Shown: positions 1 through 11,290 of the stretch, piece by piece
Numbering within the stretch: the stretch's first letter is position 1
Layout of the letters: each line of letters begins with the position of its first letter
Assembly (NCBI GenBank): GCA_024364735.1
Contig: JAGFNQ010000193.1
Location: 97,087-161,086, forward strand
Reading direction: 5' to 3'
Source of the DNA: Boesenbergia rotunda
Taxonomy: Eukaryota > Streptophyta > Magnoliopsida > Zingiberales > Zingiberaceae
Length of the DNA stretch: 64,000 bases
Translations under genes and position numbers: made by a program
Notes under the pieces: model-generated
What the model saw: only the letters and a program-made list of their open reading frames with translations
Told to the model about the DNA's origin: nothing
Databases searched by the model: none

Positions 1-98
1 AACTCAGTGAATACATTAGACCAAAATAACATCTTAACTATTGAACCCTTTTCTATTATCAAAACCCAGGTTCGACTTAGGTGTTGCCTGCACCAACA
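1..98 (-). repeat. A1 3' LTR, terminal 98 bp
   Basis: Positions 1-98 closely match the end of the right-hand LTR (about 5818-5914), including the final TGCACCAACA. The purine tract of the element follows on the minus strand at 99-110, next to the LTR as expected. Confidence 0.88.
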
Positions 99-1335
99 AT
101 CTCCCCTTTTTGATTTATGGCAACCCGGTTCAAAAAGTTAAGTTTAAACAAAAAGCAGTAAAGTGCCAATTTAATTTCCTCCCCCGGAAGAAATCTCCCC
201 CTAGGTTTTTCAAAGGTTCGCGGGGTTTGAAAACATTTCTAAGTCTAAAAGGGAAATGGTTTTTCAATACTTAGAACATTTTAAAAAGCTTAAGTTAGAA
301 AACATTTTCCAAAAAATATTTTGGGTTGGACACTTAGAAAATTTACACTTAGAAAATTTTCTAAACTTATTCTAAAGTTTTGATACTTAGAAAATCTGAA
401 GTTTTAATACAAAAATTTCTACTATATTTTTAAGTTGTGAAAAAATTTTCCAATCTCTTTAGTACTTTAGAAAGTTTTCAAGGAAATTTTGAAGTTAATA
501 CTTGGAAACTTTTCTATTAGAGAAATTTAAAGTAAGTACTTAGAGGAATTTCGACAATAGTTTATGTCAATACTTAGAAGATTTTGAAAATAATTTAAGT
601 CAAGTGCTCAGAAATAAATTTTTGAAAATAATTTTTGACAAACAAAAGGCAATTGACTTAAGGAATTTTACTTTTTGAAAAAGGAGATAAAATTATGAAA
701 AAAAAATTAAGACCTCTTCTCTCCTTTCCAATCTCTCCCCCTTTGCCATATATCAAAAAAAATATAGCAAAAAAATACATTGAAATTGAGTAATCAAGGT
801 AAAATGCTGTACTGAATCAATTCGAAGTATAAACTGGACTAAATCAATTTGAATTTTCTCTTTCGGATCCTGTCTAACCCAATTTGCTACTTACTAACTA
901 TTATAAACAGTAGCTTTGCTGGGGTTAGTCAAGTTAAGTGATCTGATCAAGTTAGATTTTCTATGCTTAACACTTAACCTGATTACTGTTTAATTGGTAT
1001 TTAGTGCCCCAAAACCTGCAGATGCACTAACTTAAAGCATCTTGAATTAAGGCAAAGACCAAGCATCTCAACCCATTCTAGGTGATCAATCAAAATTACC
1101 CTAAGGTGTTTGTGAGATGCTGGCTTCTAGATCTATAGGTGCATGCAGTTCTAGGTTAGGGCCTAAGCTAAGTCCATTTGTGAAAAATCCCTAGTTTTGA
1201 AGGGGGTAATTTTTCATAAAACCTAAGTCGAAAAATTATTTTAAAAATGCACAAAGAAAATGATTTTTCAAATTAAGTAGGAACTGATAAGTAATAAAAC
1301 AGTTTTAAAAAACAGAGGTAGAGCAAACCTATTCT
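99..1335 (-). other. A1 3' noncoding region with polypurine tract
   Basis: No coding signal was found between the RNase H remnant and the 3' LTR. The tract next to the LTR (99-110, purine-rich on the minus strand) is the likely plus-strand primer. The middle is AT-rich with many short AGAAAATTTT-like blocks. The same region appears in reverse orientation in A2 at about 63517-64000, where the stretch on 'GGTAGAATAGGTTT' and the later 'TGCTTAGGTCTTTGCC' blocks are shared, so this is a family-specific 3' tail. Confidence 0.6.
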
Positions 1336-3690
1336 ACCAAGCATAACCCTAACTGCCGTCTTAGTGAGCTGAACTCAGACTCAGGTAGGGGTTTGGTGAA
1401 TATGTCAGCTAAGTTAGATTTAGAGTCTACATGCTTAAGAATTATCTCACCCCTGGCTACATGATCTCTTACGAAGTGGTGTTTAACTTCTATGTGTTTA
1501 GTTCTGAATGTTGGATTGGATTCTTAGTTAGATTAATTGAGCTTATATTATCAATGTAGACCTGAGTTTGAGTGTAGTTGAGCTGGAAGTCTTTAAAAGT
1601 GTGCATCATCCATAAGAGTTGTGCTACACATTCTCCCAAAGCAACATACTCAGCTTCAGTTGTGAATAGAGCTACACAGTGTTGCTTTCTGCTGCACCAA
1701 CATACTATACTATTTCCTAAAAGTTGGCAGCTTCCACTTGTACTCTTTCTATCTAGTTTACAACCAGCATAGTCAGAATTCGAGTATCCTGACAAGTCAA
1801 AAGTTAAGGTCCTAGGATACCAAATCTCTACAGTTAGGGTGCCCTTGATATATCTAAGTATTCATTTTAGGGATGCTAAGTGTGTTTCCTTAGCACAGGT
1901 TTGGTATCTAGCACACATTCATACAGCAAAAAGGATATTGGGTCTGCTGGCTGTAAGGTAAAGTAGATTACCAATCATACTTCTATAAAGTTTAAGGTCT
2001 ACTAGTTTGCCATCAGGATCACTATCTATTTTTACATTTGTGGTCATGAGGGTATTTATGCTTTTAGACTTATCCATTTTAAATTTCATTATTAACTCCT
2101 TAGCATATTTGGATTGATGGACATAGTTTCCATCCCTAGTTTGCTTAATTTGTAACCCTAGAAAGAAGTTGAGCTCACCAACTAAGCTCATTTCGAATTC
2201 ATTTCCCATTATTTCAACAAATTCTTTTAAGAAATTTGAGTTGGTGGATCCAAAAATTATATCGTCGACGTAGATTTGTGCAATAAAGATGTCTTTTTCT
2301 AAGGTCTTAATAAATAGGGTTGAGTCAATTTGTCCCTGGTTAAATTCCTTAGAAATGAGGTAGGTTGATAGACGTTCATATCATGCCCTAGGTGCTTGTT
2401 TTAATCCATAAAGTGCTTTAATGAGCTTGTAAACATGGTCAGGTCTTTCTAAGTCCTCAAAACCGGGGGGTTGTCCTACATAGACTTCTTCTTTAATAAA
2501 TCCATTTAGAAAAGCTGACTTTACATCCATTTGGTAGAGTTTAAATCCTTTATGGGATGCAAAGGCTAACAACATCCTGATGGACTCAAGTCTAGCTGCT
2601 GGGGCATAGGTTTCGTCATAGTCTAACCCTTCGACTTGACTGAACCCTTTGGCTACTAAGCGGACTTTATTTCTCACTATTTCTCCTTGATCATTTAGCT
2701 TATTCCTAAAAATCCACTTAGTATCAATAATGGATTTGCCCTCAGATTTAGGTACTAGTTCCCAGACTTGGTTCCTCTCAAACTGGGCTAACTCTTCTTG
2801 CATCGCTATGATCCAATCAGGATCAGGTAAGGCTTCTTCTATAGTCTATGGTTCAATTTTTGAAATCAGTGCAATCTGACTAAGGTTTTTATAGGAGGAC
2901 CTAGTTCTGACTCCTAAGGTTGGATCACCCACAATTTGATCAGTTAGGTGACTGAGTCTGGGTTTCTTAGTTTTTCTAGAACTTGGTTCAGCCTCTGGTC
3001 CGGCTGGTCGGTTTGGTTCAGTATTTGGTTCAACTACTTGGGTTAGTTCAATTATTGGTTCAATTGACTCAATAGTTGGTTTAATAGTTAGTTCATTTAG
3101 GGGCTCAATTAATGGTTCAACAGTTTGTTCATTGTCTTCGTGATCAGTATTTGATGAATTTAGATCTGGATTATCAGATTTTGAATTAATTTCTTCATCA
3201 AATATTAGATTGGTTGTTTCCTCAATTTTGTTAGTTTGTTTGTTGTAAACTCTATATGCTGTACTTGTTGTTGAGTATCCTAAGAAGACCCCTGGGGTTG
3301 ACTTAGACTGGAATTTACCTAGGTGGTCCTTGGTATTTAGAATATGGACTTTGCATCCAAAGACCCTTAGGTAATGTAGGTTTGAAAGCCTATGGTAGAT
3401 AATTCATAAGGTGTTTTATTGTGTCGTTTGTTAATTAGGACCCTATTTTGGATGTAGCAAGCCGTACTAATTGTTTCTGCCCAAAATTGGTTAGCTAGGT
3501 TGAATTCATTGAGCATAGCCCTAGCGCTTCCTGTAGGGTTCTATTTTTCCATTCAACTATCCCATTTTGCTGGGGGTTCTAGGGCACGAACATTCGTGTA
3601 TATACCCGTTTATCTTACAAAACTCCTTGAATCGTTGATTTTCAAACTCTCCCCCGTGATCACTCCTAAGTCTTTTGATTTGGTATCATT
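1336..3690 (-). pseudogene. A1 pol remnant: integrase C-terminus, reverse transcriptase, RNase H
   Basis: Pieces of one copia Pol appear in order on the minus strand. First comes the end of the integrase with the usual linker (about 3690-2830). Next is the reverse transcriptase N-terminal half at 2803-2381, with DTKWIFRNKLN, RLVAKGFSQ and QMDVKSAFLNG. The catalytic YVDDIIFGST block is near 2260-2290 and the RT C-terminal half is at 2209-1919. RNase H is at 1795-1490, with SDYAGC and TEAEYVALGE. A TGA at 2381-2383 replaces the conserved Trp after GLKQAPRA. Another TGA at 1919-1921 and a shift near 1500 break the frame. Copia domain order (integrase before RT) is plain. It cannot make a functional enzyme. 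Confidence 0.88.
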
Positions 3691-4407
3691 TTAATTTTCA
3701 ATTAACTTACAAAAATCACTAAATAGGTTTAGGGTTTCATCTTTGGTCTTTAGGAACCTAACCCAGGTAAACCTAGAGTAATCATCAACAATTACTAAAC
3801 AGTACTGGTTTCCGCTTAGTGACTTGGCTCCATGTGAATCAAATAGGTCAAGGTGCAGGAGCTCAAGTGAGGTTTGAGTTAGATCTGATTGAATTAGTTT
3901 GTGATTAGACCTGGTTTGTTTACCTTGATTGCATGATTCACATATTAAGTTTTCATGATTCTTGATTTTAGGTATTCCTTTAATTAGGCCAAGTTGAGTG
4001 ATTTTTGAAATTAATCTCAGATTAGTGTATAGCTTGTTTAGCAGTAGGTCCCTCTTGCTAATTCGGGTGTCGGAGGTTCCTTCGTGCAACTCAATTAACT
4101 TACCCCAGAGTTCCTTTGCACTGTTGAATGGTCCCACCCGGTTCAGTTCTTCTTTGGTTAGGCCACATTGGAGTGTTTGAGTCGGTTTAGCATTAGCCTC
4201 GATCTTTCTTTTCAGCATGGTATCCCATTCTGTGTAAGGCTGTGTGACTCCATCAGCATTTTTTGGGATTTCCAGACCAGATTGGATTATTATCCACATG
4301 TCCACCTGAGTTTTTAGGTGGACTTCCATCCGACTTTTCCAGTAGGAGAAGTCCTCCCCACTGAAGAGTGGTGGTCTGGCTGTACTGAACCCTTCTTGCA
4401 TGGTCAT
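3691..4407 (-). pseudogene. A1 gag fused in frame to GAG-pre-integrase/integrase N-terminus
   Basis: The 238-residue open frame starts MTMQEGFSTARPPLFSG. Its first ~125 residues are copia-type Gag and align closely with the A2 gag at 59307. After LLLNKLYT it jumps to NLRLISKITQLGLIKGIPK, the GAG-pre-integrase zinc region, with CESCNQGKQ and then LDLFDSHG...LVIVDDYSRFTWV of the integrase core. Gag's C-terminal part, the CCHC knuckle and the entire aspartic protease are therefore missing, yet the frame stays open across the junction near 4025. The start is the first ATG after the primer site and matches A2. The fused product is not expected to assemble particles. An internal deletion is the simplest explanation. 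Confidence 0.85.
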
Positions 4408-4613
4408 TTAGAATTTCTGAAAAAAAATTAACAAAAACTGTCCCAAGACTTGGTCTTGGATTAGCAGTGCGGGAAGAAGAAAAAAAAATTATCGAGTGGT
4501 GTTGCACCAACCTCGATTAACGATAAAAATTCGATCGAAAAAGAAATTAAAAATTTCGAAGAAAAATCCGAAAAACTCCCAAATTGGTGGTTGCACCAAA
4601 TTTGAGCTTCCCC

Positions 4614-4625
4614 GCTCTGATACCA
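4614..4625 (-). promoter_or_regulatory. A1 primer binding site (initiator tRNA-Met)
   Basis: The plus strand reads GCTCTGATACCA, the reverse complement of TGGTATCAGAGC, which pairs with the 3' end of plant initiator tRNA-Met. It lies 2 bp inside the 5' LTR, as in most plant copia elements. Confidence 0.93.
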
Positions 4626-4627
4626 CT

Positions 4628-5914
4628 TGTTGGATCGAGTAAACACGATAGAGGGGGGGTGAATATCGTGAAAACGTTTCGGATTAAGAAAAGAGAAAGT
4701 ACGCAGCGGATTTTAATCAAAACACACACACGGAACTCAAGTAGTTTTACTTGGTTCGGAGTCGCGGTCGGCTCCTACTCCAAGGTCCACGGTCCTTGAC
4801 CGTTTACTGCGGGCAATTCTATAGTAGCGCAAAGATTTACAGAAATTGTTACAATAGTAGTGCAGTAAATAAACAAGTATACTCTTCGTTACCGACGCCC
4901 TGTGTGGTTCGTACTTCGGAGCAGAGGGTCGTCGTCGACGCTAGAATGTCGAGAACGGAGTTTGCTGGAGCAGAGCGCTTGAACGAAGAGCTTAGAGACG
5001 TTGGAAGATTGTTGTTCTGAAGCCTTGGGGTCGAGCCCCTTTTATAGTGCTCCTAGGGGCGCCTGGGACGTCGGGGGCGCCTGACGTGCCTTCGGATCCG
5101 AGAAACTTCATCCGCAGCTCGGTCAGCGCTTATCCCTTCAGAACCGGCCTCGGAGCTGACGGGGGCGCCCGGGACGTTGGGGGTGCCCTGGTTGACATGG
5201 TTCGCTGGCTTCATGCTGATTTTGCTTCGATTACAAGTTTTGCTTTGACCTTGAGCGCCCGGGGCCTCCGGGGCACCCTACTCACTGCAGTTTCGAAGCA
5301 ACTCTTGCTTCCTTGTTTTTCCTTCTACCTTGGGGCGCCCTGAACCTCCCGAGCGCCCAGGCTAGCTGCCAGCCCCTCTCCTTTGGGGTGTTCTGAGCCG
5401 CAGGAACACATTCCCTCGTCCCTGCATTCAAGGTTAGTTCCAAAAACAACAAAGCACGAATATTAGTGATTTCTCACAGCCGTAGCTGTCTTGGTTCTGA
5501 CTTCGGGTCTCCCAAATGGAACCCTAGGTCGAACCGACGCCTACTGTTCCCTCGATGGGGAACCCGTCCTCACCTACTCCTCTCAGGAGAGTTTACCTTT
5601 TGCCAACCGGCTCCTCCGGTTGGACTTTTGCCCAGCAGCCCTTCGCCAGGTGCCTAGCAGCCCTTCGCCAGGTGCCTAGTAGCCCTTCGCCAGGTCTTAG
5701 ATTCCCAGCAGCCCTTCGCCAGGTGCCTAGTAGCCCTTCGCCAGGACTTAGGGTTTCGATGCCTAGCATTCCTTCGCTAGGTGCCTAGCAACCCTTCGCC
5801 AGGACTTCTTTCTGCACACTCAGTGAATACATTAGACCAAATTAACATCTTAACTATTGAACTCTTTGTCATTATCAAAACCCAGGTTCGACTTAGGTGT
5901 TGCCTGCACCAACA
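4628..5914 (-). repeat. A1 5' LTR (family A)
   Basis: On the minus strand the LTR begins TGTTGGTGCAGG at 5914 and ends with the complement of TGTTGGATCG at 4628. It holds a TATA box (plus-strand TTTTATA, 5040-5046) followed by a likely transcription start, many GGGCGCCC palindromes, and a tandem run of about 21-bp units (5635-5810) of the CTAGCAGCCCTTCGCCAGGT type. Related LTRs lie at 6261-17551 (solo, split) and 57769-59071. Confidence 0.9.
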
Positions 5915-6260
5915 CATTTTGTAGGCCAAGAGTCACCGGAGGCACACTAGTGTGGTCTCATGTGGGTTGAGTCACTTAGGGAGGTGGCTAAGGCTCAGAG
6001 CTTAAGGAGGAGCTCTAGGAGTCTTTGAGGTCTATGGTAAATGGATCTCAAGAAACTTTCTCCTAGGAAATTAGGTAAAATGTGCCAAAAAGGGTTGGAA
6101 GTCTTGGGTAAGTCTTAATTCTAGGTTCTGGCACATTAAAAAGAGAATTTAAGGAGAAAAAGGTGAAAATGAGGTTATAATTGATAAAATCAGGTTTTAA
6201 TATATAAACATCATATATTTCAGAGATAGAAATGAGTTATGATCAAGTATAAGAAGAGGC
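5915..6260 (+). mobile_element. Element B internal fragment (left part)
   Basis: No gene. This stretch is continuous with 17557 onward if the solo LTR with its GAGGC duplication is removed. By that logic it belongs to the 3' internal noncoding region of element B, whose LTR starts at 19445. A1 is inserted at its left edge. Confidence 0.6.
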
Positions 6261-6945
6261 TGTTGGATCGAAAGAACCGATAGAGGGGGGGGGTGAATAT
6301 CGGAAAACGTTCGGATTTTAGGATTAGAGAAATTACGCAGTGGAATAAAACAATCAAACGCAAACACAGGTAGTTTTACTTGGTTCGGAGCCTAGGTCGA
6401 CTCCTACTCCAAGGTCCACGGTCGTTGACTGTTTTCTGCGGGTAATTCTATAGGTTCGCAAATCAGTTTACAGTATTGAATTACAAATGTAGCAAAGTAA
6501 ACTTTTAAAACGAAAACTCTTCTTTTACCGACGTCCGATGTAGGTTGACTTTTTCGGAGCAGCGGGACGTCGTTGGCGCTTGAGTCTTGAGTCGGGAGGT
6601 TTCTGGAGCAGAGCGCGAGAGCAGAAGAGCGTAGAAGCATTGAATGAATTCGTTGTTCGAAGCCTCGGGGTCGAGGGCCCTTTTATAGGCCCTGGGGGCG
6701 CTCGGAACGTCCGCTCGGAACGTCGGGGGCGCCCCCCCACGTGTCGGCCGATCCACCTTTAGCTTGGTCAGCGTCTGATCCCTTCAAACTCGGGATTAGA
6801 CATTGACCGGGGCGCCCGGGACGCTGGGGGCGCCCGGGTTGACCGGGTCAGAGCTTATCCTTGGCTTCACTGGCTTCTGGTTCGATGGCATGCACAGGGG
6901 GCGCCCGGGACGCTGGGGACGCCCAGGAGCAGCGGGGGCGCCCGG
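6261..6945 (-). repeat. Solo LTR of family A, first part (split by element G)
   Basis: It begins TGTTGGATCG right after a GAGGC at 6256-6260. It resembles the A1 LTR: the GAATATCG block, ACTTGGTTCGGAG, a TATA box in plus-strand TTTTATA form near 6690-6696, and GGGCGCCC repeats. It is interrupted at 6946 by element G. The rest is at 16715-17551, followed by a second GAGGC. The absence of internal element sequence makes it a solo LTR. Confidence 0.9.
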
Positions 6946-9198
6946 TGTTAGTGATATGAGAGAAGTGTCCTAAGGCAATCGCCTTATGATAGTAAACATT
7001 TATTTTAATAAATGATAATTCACTATTTGAGTATACATATTTGTGTATTTGATTGGGATCTTAAACTCATCTATTGAATGTCCGCAATACAATTCACAGC
7101 ATAAGAGAATTTGTGATGAGATCACAACTAGTGATTATCTCTACATGTGCAATTGTGAAGTATTGAAAATATCCCTAGTCGATGAATTGATAAAAACGGA
7201 CACTATCAATTCTGTTGAGACTAGCATGGGTTATTCTCTAATCAGCTGATTCTCACTGGCTGGTGACATTGGGATGTCCGGAGATAAACATGGATGCTAG
7301 TTAAGAGAACTAGTTCATTGGAGTGACTAGCCGTAAAACTTCATATGGTAATCTACATAAAGATATGTCAATGAAGTTCTTACTGCAGCTTAAGTGCGAT
7401 GTTCCTTTGACTTGCGGTGTTCAAGTCATCTTGGTTATGGAGACTTATACTTTAACATCTTAAGCAAGCATCTCCAAGGAGGTGTGGACCCAGGATGATT
7501 GGGTATAAACCGAAGTGCCCGAAGATGTTTGAACAGCCTACAAAGGATTCACCACTCCTTGCGAGGAGATGTATACCCAGGCCTATCGTCGGATTGTTAC
7601 TCAAAGCCTCTGGCCAGAGCATGTCATGTTTAGAGTATGAGTCTCTTAAATACATGAGAGTAATTAGAAATCCAAAGGACGAGAAAGACACTACTTGGGC
7701 TAGGTGTGACGTATTCAGCCTAGTGTGGACTGACACACATAGACCGTGTCCTGAACCAAGTGGGTATAAGATGGTGAAGAGAATGAGACACGTTTCATTA
7801 GAGCTGCTGAAGGGTTTCAGAATTATTTCTGAGGTCAACCGTTGATCTTTCGATTAATTGAGGGTCATGATGTACTACTAGGTGCCACTCATGATCGTTC
7901 TATAATTGGTTGATTATAGACGGCCAACATAAATCGAAAGTCTATTTAGTCACACGCACTACGAGTAATCCGAGGGATTTAAAACGAGTTGAAATTAGAT
8001 TTTCCGATCAAGAGAAATAACTCGAATCTGAATTTATCAGAGGCGCACGGGAAGCTTAAAATGGCTAAGTCTTTTGAAGGCTTATTGGGCGAATTAAATG
8101 AGTTTAATTCGCGAGGGTTTGGCTTGAAGTGGCCGGCCAAAGAGGGTATCCACCCTCTTTGGTTTGGCCGGCCACTACAAGGAGAGAAAACCAATTTATT
8201 TGGTTTATTTTATAAAATAAATCAAGCGCGATTTGTTTTATAAAATTATGGATAAATAAATTTGTATAAAGAAATTTATAGAAATTTATTCTTTTTTATG
8301 GAAATTAAAATGATCCATGGAATGGTTTATTTTAATTTTATAAAATCAATTATGAATTGATTTTTCCATAATAAGAAAATTTATAAATTTCTTGTAAAAT
8401 TTATTCCATAATAAAAGAAGAGATGTATTTGTTTTATTATAAAATTAGTTATAATAAAACTTGGTTTAAACGGAATAATTCATAAAGAAAATTTATAGGA
8501 TAAATTTCTTATGAAAAATTCCGTTAAAGGGGAGACTTGGCAAGGGAGAGGCTACTATATAAAGGAACCAAGGCTAGGCTTGATTTCCTTAATAGATTGA
8601 TCAAGAGATTAACTCTCTCCCTCTCTCTCTCTAACTCTCTCTCTCTCTCTAGGGCCGGCGCCCTTTCTCTCTCTAGGGCCGGCTCTCTCTCCTCCCCTAG
8701 GGCCGGTGCAAGCACCTAGGGTGCCCGTGAGTTTCCTCCACCAAGTTCGTGCCGAAGAAGAAGAAGAAGCGGGTCGCGACTCCTTCCTTCCTTTCCCGAA
8801 ATTTTGATTCCGTTACTTGGTGGTTAGTTTCCTTTCTTCTCTCTTGATCTTCTAGTTGTGCCTTTAGAGAATCTAGTAGTTCTCGTCGGCACAAAAATCG
8901 TGACTTTGCGAAGTCATCCCGAAGAGAACTCAGCGTGGACGCGAATAGAGGCGGAGCTTCCAAGGGACGCTACGGTTGGATCTCGTCCCTTACTTCGAGT
9001 TACGCGAGGTATTGAAGTAAATTATTTTACTTTTTGCAAAATTTTAATTTATGATCATGTCCACACATCATAAGGTCGCATGCTAGATACGTGGTTGAAA
9101 ATAATTTAAGAAATTATTTATGCTAATTCTTCCGCTGCACGTAAATATTTTAAAATTTACGAACCCGTATCCTTGTCAACATGCACCCGGTCCCAACA
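6946..9198 (+). repeat. Element G 5' LTR
   Basis: It begins TGTTAGTGATATG and ends GGTCCCAACA. Notable parts are a strong hairpin at about 8130-8178 (GTGGCCGGCC arms around AAAGAGGG), a TATA box at 8556-8563 (TATATAAA), a CT-rich tract at 8613-8700 after the likely start site, and a GAAGAAGAAG stretch near 8753. Open frames inside (for example 7495-7845) are conserved in the other LTR only because the LTRs are near identical. No protein family is recognised in them. Confidence 0.94.
8128..8178. other. Large hairpin in element G LTR
   Basis: Arms of about 20 nt, GTGGCCGGCCAAAGAGGGT and its near-complement with a small bulge, close on a loop of a few bases. The copy in the 3' LTR (about 15641-15689) has one arm mismatch. 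It lies about 400 bp upstream of the TATA box, so it is not in the transcript 5' end but is in the U3 part of the 3' LTR. Confidence 0.8.
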
Positions 9199-9199
9199 G

Positions 9200-9212
9200 T
9201 GGTATCAGAGCC
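9200..9212 (+). promoter_or_regulatory. Element G primer binding site (initiator tRNA-Met)
   Basis: TGGTATCAGAGCC starts 1 bp after the 5' LTR end and is complementary to initiator tRNA-Met. Confidence 0.95.
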
Positions 9213-10889
9213 GGTTAGTGTTCGACATAATCATATAATTGTTTTGCGAAAAACTTTGTCATGATCTCAATTTTGGAAAATTTTCCAATTATGGAAACTT
9301 TCCAATTATGATAAATTTTAGATTTAGGAATTTCAAAGTTTGGAAATCCTCATGAAATTTCGCAAACTTTTGAAATATCTTAGTTTCTGAAATTTTATGA
9401 TAATTGTGAAAACTTCCCATCTTTGGAAACTTTCCAATTTTGGAAATTTTCTATTTTAGAAATTTTCCAATTTTGAAAATATGTAAGTTTTCTTTTTACC
9501 AGAAACTTACAATTATTCTGAAAACCTATTATGAAATCTCGCAATTTTGGGCACTTTCTTTCAAGAAAGTCTAGACAAATTTATGGACAATTAATTGAGA
9601 ATTAAATTCGAATTGGTTTTAAATTATCAACAAAATTCTTTATTTTGGATTGAGCCTCGGGGAGCCGTCCAATTTAAAGTTAGTTGTTGTAATTTAATTT
9701 CCCAATTTTGAATGAAATTGTCATGTTTAATTTGGTTACGCTTCAGAAGCGGACCAAATTGGATTTACGATAAATTTCTTTTCTTTGGGTATCTGAGCCT
9801 CGGGGAGCCACCCTTAGAAAACAATTTGTTGTAATTAATTAAATCCATGAATAAAATATAATTTAAGAGGTGATGCTCTTACATATTGTTGTCTCCAAAA
9901 TTAATTAGGAAAATGGTTTCCTATAGAGTTTTCTTAAAAGAGATTTTCATGAAAATAATATGTGGTTGAATTAAGGGAATTACCTCTTAATTTAATAAGA
10001 TTTGATTTAGAGAAATCAAAGTCTTAAACATATTATTTCCGAAATTGATTATGACAATTTAGGAAATTGTTTCCCAAAACAATTCCTTGAATAAAGTATG
10101 AAATTAGAATTAGGAAATCCGGTTCCTAATTCAATTAATGAGACTTGATAAATTAAGTCATATACATACTTTATTAAGGAAATCGTTAGTCATGACATAA
10201 TTATATGTCATGAATGTGCTTAGAAAAGAAAGGATGAGACCCAAAACCCCTTATAAAATATTAAGGCTAACACCTTCCATTAATATGGTTAGAATCGGAG
10301 TTTTGTTTCTCGTTTGGGTTGATGGACACATCCATGCCCGGCTTGAACCTCAACATGTTCAAACCATGGAATTAGTTTATGAATAATATAGTTGGAGTCA
10401 GAGGTCAATCCTTAGTTTTGGTTGTTGGACACATCCAAGCCTGATTAAACGGTTGAATGAACTCCAACCATATTAAAACTATTTCTTGATTAATGGGTCA
10501 GCCTTAAGCTTGGAGCATCGATTTGTTGTGCCACAACCAAGGTCGATATAAAGAGAGGTGCAGTTGGGTGCTATGTATAATGTTGCATACTTGTTAATGA
10601 GTTAACAACCCAATGATTTATGCAAACATTCAATTAGTTGATAGCATAAAGTGATAGTTACATATATGTGATATGTAATCGGTATAATTACCTACCTTCA
10701 TAGCTAAGAATAACTTGATGGCCACAGCTATGGTTGTTCTTATCTATGGTTGGATATCAACCTATTTGGAGATGTCCTACGATCTCCCGAATTGATAAAG
10801 AGGGTTATTCAATTCGAAAAATAAATAGGATTTAATTAATGTATGTTGATGCATTCTTTATAAGCTCAATTTGTATTTCTAGGATAATC
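9213..10889 (+). other. Element G long leader between primer site and gag
   Basis: About 1.7 kb without a convincing reading frame. It is AT-rich with many short GGAAATTTTCC-like blocks at 9260-9480. The motif GAGCCTCGGGGAGCC occurs twice (about 9653 and 9787). Two related blocks with 'TTGGACACATCCA' lie at 10310-10440. A leader this long is typical of a packaging and translation-control region, but no function can be shown from sequence. Confidence 0.55.
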
Positions 10890-11290
10890 ACTCGATCATG
10901 TCTTCTCTAAATTTGCGTTCCATTTTGGATACCAATAAACTGACTGGGCCAAACTTCATGGACTGGCTTCGAAACCTGAGGATAATCCTCAAGACAGAGA
11001 AGCTTGTTTATGTCCTTGAAGATCAACTTCCCAACCGTCCTCCTGAAAATGCAACTCCAGACTAATTTCCTGAGTTGCTCAACCTGTTGAAGACTGTAGA
11101 GCCTTCTGTGAAGTAGGATCAAAAGACGGTACTGTTAGTTGGTTCCTCGAAGAAAGGTTCTAAGAGGAAGGCCAAAGAACAGAATAAGGGAAAGAAGAAA
11201 AAGGCCAAAAAGACTGAAAATACACTAAAAGACACTTGCCATTACTATGGCAAGGAGGGTCACTGGCGAAGAAACTGCAAAGTTTATCTT
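10890..11290 (+). pseudogene. Element G gag, internally deleted
   Basis: The start at 10898 gives MSSLNLRSILDTNKL and a copia Gag N-terminus to about residue 50 (LPNRPPENATPD). A TAA follows, then FPELLNLLKTVEPSVK, which belongs near the Gag C-terminus. Roughly 150 residues of the usual Gag are missing between these blocks. A TAG follows after VK. A lysine-rich stretch then leads to the zinc knuckle, which reads CHYYGKEGHWRRNC. The second metal-binding cysteine of CX2CX4HX4C is replaced by Tyr. All three defects point to a non-functional Gag that would need to be supplied in trans. Confidence 0.82.

Larger units (their letters stand above)
1..5914 (-). mobile_element. Element A1: degenerate Ty1/copia LTR retrotransposon, 3' LTR cut by window edge
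   Basis: Read on the minus strand, the order is 5' LTR (4628-5914), tRNA-Met primer site (4614-4625), gag-integrase fusion, reverse transcriptase, RNase H, noncoding 3' region, purine tract, and the last 98 bp of the 3' LTR at the window start. Order and motifs are those of Ty1/copia. The Gag type and the LTR style (start TGTTGG, end CCAACA) recur in A2 at 57769, which lies in the opposite orientation. A1 is dead: gag has lost its C-terminal part and the whole protease, and pol carries stops and frameshifts. On its right it borders element B sequence at 5915. The left target duplication is outside the window, so the insertion cannot be verified at both ends. Confidence 0.9.

Noticed and set aside
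7452..7845. Conserved 116-128 codon frames in both LTRs of element G.
   Set aside because: LTRs are near identical because they are young, so conservation says nothing about coding. No family recognised.
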